Below are positions 10,067 to 18,672 of a stretch of 64,000 nt of DNA, piece after piece. The stretch comes from Cryomorphaceae bacterium BACL29 MAG-121220-bin8 (lineage in GTDB: Bacteria; Bacteroidota; Bacteroidia; Flavobacteriales; Flavobacteriaceae), in contig CAJIYP010000003.1 in assembly GCA_905181705.1 (NCBI GenBank), positions 1 through 64,000 of the forward strand, written 5' to 3'. Under the pieces are notes generated by a model, which saw only the letters and a program-made list of their open reading frames with translations, made no database searches and was not told the origin of the DNA. Every line of letters begins with the position of its first letter. Within the stretch, counting starts at the first letter, position 1. The translations under genes and the position numbers were made by a program.

Positions 10067-11013
10067 AAAATTTTATAAACATTAATGATATAGTTGACTA
10101 TAAATCAATTGTTAAAGAGGCTATAGAGCTCAAAAAAGACCCTTATACATTAAAAAATATTGGACAAAAAAAAACTTTAGGATTAATTTTTTTTAATTCT
10201 AGTTTAAGAACAAGATTGAGCACATTAAAAGCAGCTAAAATGTTAGGAATGGAGACTTTAACAATGAATTTCAAAAGTGAAGGTTGGCAACTTGAATTTG
10301 AAGAAAATACCATAATGTTAAATAATTCGGCAGAACATATTAAAGAAGCTGCTCAAGTTATTTCACAGTATTGTGATATCATTGGAATTAGGGCATTTGC
10401 TCAATTAAAAAGCAAAGAAGATGATGAAAAAGAAAAAGTAATAAATTCTTTTTTAAAATATGCTTCAGTGCCAATTTTAAATATGGAAAGCTGCTGTGCT
10501 CACCCACTCCAAGCATTAGCTGATGCAATTACAATTGAGGAAAATAAGAAAATATCTAATCCTAAGATAGTTCTTAGTTGGGCTCCTCACCCAAAAGCTC
10601 TTCCACATGCAGTAGCAAATTCATTTGTCAACATGGCAAAAATTAATGATTATAATATTATTATAACAAACCCTATTGGATATGACTTAAATCCAAAAAT
10701 AACTGGGGGAATCAAAATAATTCACAATCAAGAAGAAGCGTTTGAAAAAGCAGATTTTATATATACAAAAAACTGGTCAAGCTATAATAGCTATGGAAAG
10801 ATTTTAGTTAATGATAATTCATGGAAAATTAATAAAACAAAAATGGAACTTACAAATAATGCTAAATTCATGCATTGTTTACCTGTTAGAAGAAACGTGA
10901 TTGTGGACGACAGTGTATTAGACTCAAACTCTTCTTTAGTAATCAATCAGGCTAACAACAGGACATACGCTGCCCAAACTGTATTAAAAAAAATAATTTT
11001 AAATGAAAAATAA
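10063..11013 (+). CDS. argF': N-acetyl/N-succinyl-ornithine carbamoyltransferase (Bacteroidetes argF' type)
   Basis: FFNSSLRTRLST, CCAHPLQALADA, MHCLPVRRNVIVDD; diverges from canonical OTCase STRTR motif as in Bacteroides argF'. Confidence 0.85.
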   Translation: MKNFININDIVDYKSIVKEAIELKKDPYTLKNIGQKKTLGLIFFNSSLRTRLSTLKAAKMLGMETLTMNFKSEGWQLEFEENTIMLNNSAEHIKEAAQVISQYCDIIGIRAFAQLKSKEDDEKEKVINSFLKYASVPILNMESCCAHPLQALADAITIEENKKISNPKIVLSWAPHPKALPHAVANSFVNMAKINDYNIIITNPIGYDLNPKITGGIKIIHNQEEAFEKADFIYTKNWSSYNSYGKILVNDNSWKINKTKMELTNNAKFMHCLPVRRNVIVDDSVLDSNSSLVINQANNRTYAAQTVLKKIILNEK

Positions 11014-11782
11014 TTTAATCATAATTAAAGTTGGTGGTGGAATATTAAATGACAACAGATTATTTAAAATTTTTTTAGAAAATTTTTCTAAAATAAAAGA
11101 AACTAAAATATTGATTCACGGGGGAGGTATAATAGCATCTAATTACATGACAAGACTCGGTATTCCTCCAAAATTAATAAATGGAAGAAGAATTACAGAT
11201 GAAAAAACTTTAGATGTTGTGATTATGAGCTATGCTGGTTTAATAAATAAAAAAATAATATCCGTTCTTCAAAAATTTAAATGTAAATCGCTTGGTCTTT
11301 CTGGTGTGGACTGTAATCTAATAAGGGCAAAAAGGAGAGAAGTTAAAGAAATTGATTTTGGATTTGTAGGAGACATACAAGAAATTAATACCGATTTCAT
11401 TGAGGAATTAATCAAATTAAACATCACACCTGTTATTTGTTCCTTATCTCATGACGGGAATGGTCAAATATTAAACACAAATGCAGATACTATAGCATCA
11501 AAGATAGCAGTAGATTTATCAAAAAAATATGATGTGACTTTAAAGTATTGTTTAGAAACAGATGGTGTGTTAACTGATAAATACAATCCTAAATCCTTAA
11601 AAAAAACCATAAATTTTAAAGAATACAAAGTTTTAGTAAAGCAAAATATCATCACTGACGGAATGATTCCAAAAATTGAAAACTGCTTTATTGCGATGAA
11701 AAAAGGGGTGAAAAATATTTTTATAGGAAATCACAATATTATTAAAAATGAAAATGATTGTACCAAATTAACAATAGAGTAA
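11003..11782 (+). CDS. argB: Acetylglutamate kinase
   Basis: IIIKVGGGILND, LIHGGGIIASNYM, NADTIASKIAVDL; operon position. Confidence 0.88.
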   Translation: MKNNLIIIKVGGGILNDNRLFKIFLENFSKIKETKILIHGGGIIASNYMTRLGIPPKLINGRRITDEKTLDVVIMSYAGLINKKIISVLQKFKCKSLGLSGVDCNLIRAKRREVKEIDFGFVGDIQEINTDFIEELIKLNITPVICSLSHDGNGQILNTNADTIASKIAVDLSKKYDVTLKYCLETDGVLTDKYNPKSLKKTINFKEYKVLVKQNIITDGMIPKIENCFIAMKKGVKNIFIGNHNIIKNENDCTKLTIE

Positions 11783-12837
11783 TGGAAAAATTAACTAATA
11801 GTTCAATTGAATTACTTAAAGATTTAATTTCAATAGAATCTTTTTCTTTTAATGAGCATAACACTGCAAATAGAATTGAAGACTGGTTTAAAACTCAAAA
11901 CATACTTTTTAAAAGGGTTAAAAATAATGTGTTTGCCTACAATAAATTTTTTGACAACAACAAGCCTACGATTCTTTTAAATTCACATCACGATACTGTT
12001 AGACCCAATAAAGGATATACATTAGATCCTTTTTTAAGTAAAATTAAAAGTGGTAAACTTTATGGACTTGGAAGTAATGATGCTGGAGGAGCACTAGTTT
12101 CTCTAATAGCAGTTTTCACTTATTTTTATATGAGGGAAAATTTAAAATACAATATAATAATATTAGCATCTGCAGAAGAAGAATGCTCCGGGGAAAATGG
12201 AATTAGTTCGATTATACCTTTATTACCAAAAATCAATTTTGCAATAATTGGGGAACCAACATTGATGAATATGGCAGTTGCTGAAAAAGGTCTTATTGTT
12301 TTTGATTTAATCATAAAAGGAACGGCAAGTCATGCAGCACATGAAAATAATAACAATCCAATAATTAAATCTATTGAGGTTTTAAAATGGATTGAAAACT
12401 TAAGTTTTAAAAGAAAATCAAACCTTTTAGGAAATACAAAAGCAACTGTTACTCAAATTAATTCAGGAAATCAACATAACGTAGTACCATCAGAACTTAA
12501 TATGGTTTTGGACGTAAGAGTTAATGACAAGTATAGTAACAAAGAGATCTATGAAAAATTAAAGAAATATGCACCTTGTGAAATAATACCAAGATCATTA
12601 AATCTAAATTCATCCTCGATAGACCTGAACAGCCCAATTGTTAAATCTGGAGAAAGCTTAAAAATTAAAACATACGGATCTCCTACTCTATCAGATCAAT
12701 CAAAAATATCATTTCCATCAATTAAAATTGGACCAGGAGATTCAAAAAGATCTCACACGGCAGATGAATTTATATATATTGATGAAATAAAAAAAGCAAT
12801 TCCACTATACATTAATCTATTAAAAAATATAATATAA
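11782..12837 (+). CDS. argE: M20-family acetylornithine deacetylase
   Basis: LNSHHDTVRPNKGYTLDPF, YGLGSNDAGGALVSL, SAEEECSGENG. TAATG overlap with argB; ATG at 11782 preferred over 11758. Confidence 0.85.
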   Translation: MEKLTNSSIELLKDLISIESFSFNEHNTANRIEDWFKTQNILFKRVKNNVFAYNKFFDNNKPTILLNSHHDTVRPNKGYTLDPFLSKIKSGKLYGLGSNDAGGALVSLIAVFTYFYMRENLKYNIIILASAEEECSGENGISSIIPLLPKINFAIIGEPTLMNMAVAEKGLIVFDLIIKGTASHAAHENNNNPIIKSIEVLKWIENLSFKRKSNLLGNTKATVTQINSGNQHNVVPSELNMVLDVRVNDKYSNKEIYEKLKKYAPCEIIPRSLNLNSSSIDLNSPIVKSGESLKIKTYGSPTLSDQSKISFPSIKIGPGDSKRSHTADEFIYIDEIKKAIPLYINLLKNII

Positions 12838-12847
12838 ATCAACAAAT

Positions 12848-14131
12848 ATGAAACTTTGGAATAAGAAAGATATATTAAATAAAAAAATCGAACAATTTAC
12901 TATTGGAAAAGATAGAATTTATGATTTGTATATAGCAAAATATGACATAATAGCTTCAATTGCTCATGCGAAAATGTTATATAAATCAGAAATAATATCA
13001 GAAAATGAAATGAATTTATTAACTAATGAATTAAATAAAATAAAAAATAAAATCTTAAAGGATGATTTTATAATTGAGGAACAGTTTGAAGACATTCATT
13101 CAAAAATTGAATTTTTACTAATAGATAAATTAGGGGATATTGGTAAGAAAATTCACACAGGTAGATCAAGAAATGATCAGGTTCTTGTTGCAACTCAACT
13201 CTATCTAAAAGATGAAATAAGTGAAATTAAAACTAATATTAAAGAATTATTTGACACTTTATTGGTCTTAGCAGAAAAAAATAAAAACCACTTACTTCCT
13301 GGATATACTCATTTACAAGTAGCAATGCCATCATCTTTTGGACTTTGGTTTTCTGCTTATGCAGAATGTTTGATTGACGATATTTTGTACTTAAATACAG
13401 CTTATAAAATAAATGATCAAAACCCGTTAGGAAGTGCAGCTGGATACGGAAGTTCATTTAAAATAGATAGAATTTATACTACAAAAGAATTGGAATTTGA
13501 AACCTTAAAGTATAACGTAGTTGCCGCTCAGATGAACAGGGGAAGGGTTGAAAAATCAGTTTCTATTGCGATTTCTTGTATAGCAAGCACCTTATCAAAA
13601 CTTTCTTCAGACATTTGTTTTTATATGACACAAGAGTTAAATTTTATTTTATTTCCAGACGAAGTAACAACTGGTTCCAGTATTATGCCTCATAAAAAAA
13701 ATCCAGATGTATTTGAACTTATTAGAGCTAAATGTAATTCTCTTCAATCATTAACCAACGAACTAAATATTATATCATCAAATTTAACAAGTGGTTACCA
13801 CAGAGATATGCAACTTTTTAAAGAAAAAATAATAGAAGCAATAAATGAAATTAAATATTGTATTGAAGTAACAAATTATACAATTAAAAAAGTCAATATA
13901 AGAGAAAAAATACTTGACAACCCCAATTACAAATATATTTATACAGTTGAAAATCTAAATGAATTAGTTAATGGTGGAATGTCTTTTAGGGATGCCTATG
14001 TTAAGGTCTCTGAATCAATAAAACAAAAGAATTATGTTCCTAAAAAAAATAATAAACATACTCTAGTAGGAAGTATTAATAATTTATGTTTAAATGAGAT
14101 AAAAAATAAAATGAAAATTAATTTTAATTGA
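12848..14131 (+). CDS. argH: Argininosuccinate lyase
   Basis: HTGRSRNDQVLVATQLYLK and GSSIMPHKKNPDVFELIR signatures. Confidence 0.92.
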   Translation: MKLWNKKDILNKKIEQFTIGKDRIYDLYIAKYDIIASIAHAKMLYKSEIISENEMNLLTNELNKIKNKILKDDFIIEEQFEDIHSKIEFLLIDKLGDIGKKIHTGRSRNDQVLVATQLYLKDEISEIKTNIKELFDTLLVLAEKNKNHLLPGYTHLQVAMPSSFGLWFSAYAECLIDDILYLNTAYKINDQNPLGSAAGYGSSFKIDRIYTTKELEFETLKYNVVAAQMNRGRVEKSVSIAISCIASTLSKLSSDICFYMTQELNFILFPDEVTTGSSIMPHKKNPDVFELIRAKCNSLQSLTNELNIISSNLTSGYHRDMQLFKEKIIEAINEIKYCIEVTNYTIKKVNIREKILDNPNYKYIYTVENLNELVNGGMSFRDAYVKVSESIKQKNYVPKKNNKHTLVGSINNLCLNEIKNKMKINFN

Positions 14132-14158
14132 AATTTTATAGAATAGTTTTTTTATAAT

Positions 14159-15604
14159 TTATTTAACTTGTGTTGAACCAAAATTCATTTTATTAATTAT
14201 TTTTTTTAGAACAAATTCCTTTGTTATTCCAGTTTTATTTTCATTATAATCAATATTGAAATTTTTGATTTTGTAGGAAAACTCATTGTTGTTAAAATAG
14301 ATATCCTTTACCCCATTTAACTCAATTCCAAAGTCATCTTCAAAATAAAAAATATTATTTTCAAATAATGTGTTTATAGGCCAAGGTCCACCCCAATTAT
14401 CAATTCTAATTAAGGTTTTATCAATATTAGCTTCTCTCTTAGGAAGAATTATAATATTATTATATATATATGAACCTTCTACTGGACCAGTTATATGGAA
14501 AATTGGAGAAAAAACACCTTTTAACTCAGTTGGATAAGGTCTAATACCATCATTAACACTTATATTATTTCTAATAATTGTGTTTTTAGTTCCTATATTA
14601 ATTTTCGTATTGTAAGATTTTCCTGAATTACAAATCAATAAAAAACCTCCATAATTATCGTGACTATAATTGTTCTGAATAATAGTTCCATTACTATTCC
14701 AATCAGAATCATAACCTTGCCCATCCCTTTTTGCACGGTGTCCACTTACTTCATTGAATTGAACTAAGGTATTGTCTGAACTCCAAGGCCAAATTCCGGC
14801 TGCAGGTTCGCTGTGAGGTAAAATATCAGGGAAATCTCTTAAAGTATTATATTCTACCAAAGCTCCATCACATCCAACTATAACAATACCATCACCAGGT
14901 ACTTTTTCAATTAAATTATTTCTTACTATAACATTTAAATTAGGAAACCAACCTTCCCTATTGGGAGCAGCTCTAAAATTTATTGCGTTTCTTTCAGTAT
15001 TATAAATATGACAGTTAATTATATGTAATCCGTCAAATTTTGATGGGATATTTATATCGGATTTTCTAATCAAAATCCCAGAACCTCCTCCCTCTTGTTT
15101 AATCAAACTTCCATTAACATCACGAACAACTAAATTTTTAATAATTATATTATGTAATACCCCTGAATCTTCAGCTAAAATAGTTAGACCAGTTCTTTTT
15201 TCTTTTCTTGCTTTTCCATTATTGGTTATTTCAAAACCATCTAACTCCCAATATTCTACATTACGTAACATCACTGTAAAACTTTCTTTTCCATTACCAT
15301 TAATGATTGGCTTGTCACCCTTCCCAAAAGAAGTCATTACAATTGGATTGTTCAAAGACCCACTATCATTAAATTCTAAGTTATCATTAAAAACAGAACC
15401 TGATTTTAATAAAATATTATCACCTGGATATAATTTTAAAAGTTTTAAATTTTCAAAAGTCTTCCAAGGATAATTAATTTCAATACCATTATTATTATCA
15501 TCTCCGTTATTTGAATCAATGTAATATTGCGATGAAACAAAATCGCTTTGACCAACTAATACGTTAGAAAAAAGAATAAGTAAAAAGAAAAATATATTTT
15601 TCAT
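14159..15604 (-). CDS. Secreted right-handed parallel beta-helix protein
   Basis: Signal peptide; YYIDSNNGDDNNNGIEINYPWKTFENL start and repeated Asn-ladder segments (IIQNNYSHDN, IIRNNISVND). Confidence 0.7.
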   Translation of the reverse strand: MKNIFFFLLILFSNVLVGQSDFVSSQYYIDSNNGDDNNNGIEINYPWKTFENLKLLKLYPGDNILLKSGSVFNDNLEFNDSGSLNNPIVMTSFGKGDKPIINGNGKESFTVMLRNVEYWELDGFEITNNGKARKEKRTGLTILAEDSGVLHNIIIKNLVVRDVNGSLIKQEGGGSGILIRKSDINIPSKFDGLHIINCHIYNTERNAINFRAAPNREGWFPNLNVIVRNNLIEKVPGDGIVIVGCDGALVEYNTLRDFPDILPHSEPAAGIWPWSSDNTLVQFNEVSGHRAKRDGQGYDSDWNSNGTIIQNNYSHDNYGGFLLICNSGKSYNTKINIGTKNTIIRNNISVNDGIRPYPTELKGVFSPIFHITGPVEGSYIYNNIIILPKREANIDKTLIRIDNWGGPWPINTLFENNIFYFEDDFGIELNGVKDIYFNNNEFSYKIKNFNIDYNENKTGITKEFVLKKIINKMNFGSTQVK

Positions 15605-15874
15605 AAAATAAAATTACAGTGATTTTAACAAAAAGTAATCTAATTTAAGAACATAATAAATTCACAGAATTTCAAGATTCTTAAAAGAAATGTTTATCGA
15701 TAATTTTAATTTACTTTATTAAAATACAAATTTCGGACTCTACCATTTGAAACTTTACAGCCATATCCAAAAAACATGAATTGAAAAAGAAAAATTTGAA
15801 GAAACTTATTCATGCTTTAAATAAACTATTTAGCAGGTTTTAAACATACATGGTTCCTTCACTTATCAATGCCA

Positions 15875-16852
15875 TTAATCTTGTAATTTTATTCGTGTCA
15901 AATATTGATGAGAGGTCATATACAAATATTCATATTTATCATCAAAAGTACAATTTGCAGTTCTAACTTCCGTTCTAACTGTTCCGATATGGTTACCGTT
16001 ACTTTTAATGAGTAAAACTCCACCGGGGCCAGTTGCAAAAACAGTTCCTGATGGATGAATTTTTAAACCATCAAATAATCCTTTATCTTTTTTTGATAAA
16101 AAAGAACCATCAAAAAACACTTCAGGATTTTTCACTCCCTCATCAGAGATTTGATATTTCATAATCACTGGGTTATTCAAATCAGAGTTAGCAACATATA
16201 GTAATTTTTCATCTCCAGAAATAGCAATACCATTTGGTCGTGATAAATTTTTAATTAAAACACTTAATTTACCATTGGAAGTAAGTTTAAAAACTCCATT
16301 ATAATCTAGTTCTTTTAACTTATCATTATCTCCACCTTTTAATCCATATGGGGGGTCAGTAAAAAACAAATCTTTATTACTGTTATAAACTAAATCATTG
16401 GGGCTATTTAATAGTTTGTTATTAAATGATGTAGCTAAAGGAACGAATTCATTATTATTCCAGTCTTTTAGTTTTACTATTCTTCTATCACCATGCATAC
16501 AAATTATTAAGTTTCCTTCATTATCTATTGTCAAACCATTTGTGCCAGCTTTTTTTAGGTTAGGAACAACTCCAGAGTATCCGATATTGTCTAAAAAAAT
16601 TTCTAAACCATTTTTTTCATCCCATTTATATATAACATTGTTGGGTACATCAGAAAAAAGAACAGCGTTTAGTTTTTTAGACCATACTGGTCCTTCTGAC
16701 CAAGAAAAACCGTTAGCAATAATTTCAATTTTTGAATCTTTAGAGAAAAATTCATCTATTTCACTAGAAAACCTCTCGACAGAACCTATAAAATCATTTT
16801 GACCAAAAAAAATAAGTGGAATAAATAATAATAGAAGAGTGATTTTTTTCAT
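15875..16852 (-). CDS. SMP-30/gluconolactonase/LRE family protein
   Basis: GFSWSEGPVWSKKLNAVLFSDVPNNVIYKWDE, NGLTIDNEGNLIICMHGDRRIVKL, SPNDLVYNSNKDLFFTDPPYGL. Confidence 0.88.
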   Translation of the reverse strand: MKKITLLLLFIPLIFFGQNDFIGSVERFSSEIDEFFSKDSKIEIIANGFSWSEGPVWSKKLNAVLFSDVPNNVIYKWDEKNGLEIFLDNIGYSGVVPNLKKAGTNGLTIDNEGNLIICMHGDRRIVKLKDWNNNEFVPLATSFNNKLLNSPNDLVYNSNKDLFFTDPPYGLKGGDNDKLKELDYNGVFKLTSNGKLSVLIKNLSRPNGIAISGDEKLLYVANSDLNNPVIMKYQISDEGVKNPEVFFDGSFLSKKDKGLFDGLKIHPSGTVFATGPGGVLLIKSNGNHIGTVRTEVRTANCTFDDKYEYLYMTSHQYLTRIKLQD

Positions 16853-16875
16853 TAATCTATATTAACTAATAAAAT

Positions 16876-18036
16876 TTAATTATCTAAATATTTTGGTGTA
16901 GTATTTTTATTTTTTAATGTACTTTTTAATAAATCCACAGCTTTTTTTGGATTTAGATTTGAGTCATAAATGTATTTATACTGGTGTTCTGATACCTCAT
17001 TTTTGTCGTACACTCCCCATGTATTGAAAGTTACAACACCACTATCTCTTTTAGCAATTAAAGCTTTTAAAATATTAGAATATCCATTAGCTTGTCTTTC
17101 ATACTCTGAACTAGTAGGCGGATCACCTGTCATTTTATAATCAATTTCTGTTACATGAAAATCTAAATCATTTTGGTGTGCCCAATCGATTAAGGACATC
17201 AAATAATCTATATTTTCTTTATTTAAAGACATAATTACGTTGTCTCTTAAATGTGATTGCCAACCTAAACCATCAATTTTTAATCCTTTATTTTTTAAAT
17301 ACAAAATAGTCTCTTTAACTTTATCCCACATTACAGGTTGCATCCCTTGATGTTGATTAAAAACTAAACTAACATTAGGAGCATATTCTTTTGCAATTTC
17401 AAAAGATCTAATTATATATAATGGAATACCATCTTCATTATTTCCTATTTGAGTCCATGGATTTTGATAATCAGTACCCATTTTTTCAATAGTCCATTTA
17501 CCTTCTTTATCAATAGTCTCATTAACTACATCCATCCATTTAACATTTTCCTCACTATTAATTTTCTTACAAAGTTCAGTCAAAAATTCCTCGTAATTTT
17601 TAATAAGTTCATCTTTAGTTCTGGAATCAGTTTTTGCCCAATTAGATGACTGAGGACCAATTGGACCATGAACACGTAATTGAAGGTTGTTTTTATTAGC
17701 AAAATCAAGAAAAGCATCAGCTCTTTCCCAATTCCAAACATTGGGTTCTGGGTGGACTATTGTTTGTTTAAAGGAATTTTCTGCAACTAAGTAATCAAAT
17801 TCTTTTAAAAAAAGTGTTTCAACATTAGTGTTGAACTGAAAAAAATTAAGAGTTGCTCCAAATTTAAAAGTATCTGTATTATAACCCTCAGAAATTAATT
17901 TTTTAAAAGGATCTGTAATTTTAACTGGAATTGGATCAGGATCAGGATCTTTAGTTACGATTGTTGAATCCTCAGAATCACCAGAACATGATGTAAATAA
18001 AAGAACAATTAGAAACTTTGTTAATAGATTTTTCAT
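16876..18036 (-). CDS. GH10-family endo-beta-1,4-xylanase-like lipoprotein
   Basis: Lipobox FTSC; catalytic-type motifs WMDVVNETID (acid/base) and FHVTEIDYKM (nucleophile); KAVDLL C-terminal region. Confidence 0.85.
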   Translation of the reverse strand: MKNLLTKFLIVLLFTSCSGDSEDSTIVTKDPDPDPIPVKITDPFKKLISEGYNTDTFKFGATLNFFQFNTNVETLFLKEFDYLVAENSFKQTIVHPEPNVWNWERADAFLDFANKNNLQLRVHGPIGPQSSNWAKTDSRTKDELIKNYEEFLTELCKKINSEENVKWMDVVNETIDKEGKWTIEKMGTDYQNPWTQIGNNEDGIPLYIIRSFEIAKEYAPNVSLVFNQHQGMQPVMWDKVKETILYLKNKGLKIDGLGWQSHLRDNVIMSLNKENIDYLMSLIDWAHQNDLDFHVTEIDYKMTGDPPTSSEYERQANGYSNILKALIAKRDSGVVTFNTWGVYDKNEVSEHQYKYIYDSNLNPKKAVDLLKSTLKNKNTTPKYLDN

Positions 18037-18149
18037 TTATTTTAATTTAAACCAATTTATAATTAAATATCAAAGTTAATATAAATTAATAAGTCATTTA
18101 CCATATACAATAAGGTCATATAAATAATGGGCAGGGTAAAGTTTAATCA

Positions 18150-18659
18150 TTATAAATACTTTTCCTTTACGACATTAATGTGATGAAGAGGATGGCCAAA
18201 AATTATATACAATATTGCTTTAACAGTGAAGGTTTTTAAACCAGCAGTACCCTTTTTGTTTAAATCTTTCTCTGTAAAAGTATTAAACATAAGATTATTA
18301 CTCTCTCTTAATAGTTTCCATTCCATAATCAAATCATCAATATTTCTGTTTGTTGCATGACCAAAATTCGCATAATCATCTTGATTAAACTCATTAAGGT
18401 TTTGTTTCTCACCTCTAACAATACAAAGAGCTCTATATGATAGTATTCTCTCTGTATCTATAACATGCTGAAGCACTTGTTTTAGAGTCCATTTACCTTG
18501 AGCATATGAGTATGTCCATTTATCAAAAGAAATTGTATTCCAGAATTTTAATATTTTTTGATTATGATTTAATTTAATTTCGTCGATGGATTCACCAATA
18601 ACCAAAGATATATATCCTTTAAAATAAGAGTTGTATTCATTCACTTTTGGTCTTGACAT
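18150..18659 (-). CDS. DinB-like superfamily protein
   Basis: WTYSYAQGKWTLKQVLQHVIDTERILSYRAL and HPLHHINVVKEKYL, typical His-containing DinB_2 pattern. Confidence 0.8.
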   Translation of the reverse strand: MSRPKVNEYNSYFKGYISLVIGESIDEIKLNHNQKILKFWNTISFDKWTYSYAQGKWTLKQVLQHVIDTERILSYRALCIVRGEKQNLNEFNQDDYANFGHATNRNIDDLIMEWKLLRESNNLMFNTFTEKDLNKKGTAGLKTFTVKAILYIIFGHPLHHINVVKEKYL

Positions 18660-18672
18660 ATTATTTATTTTG

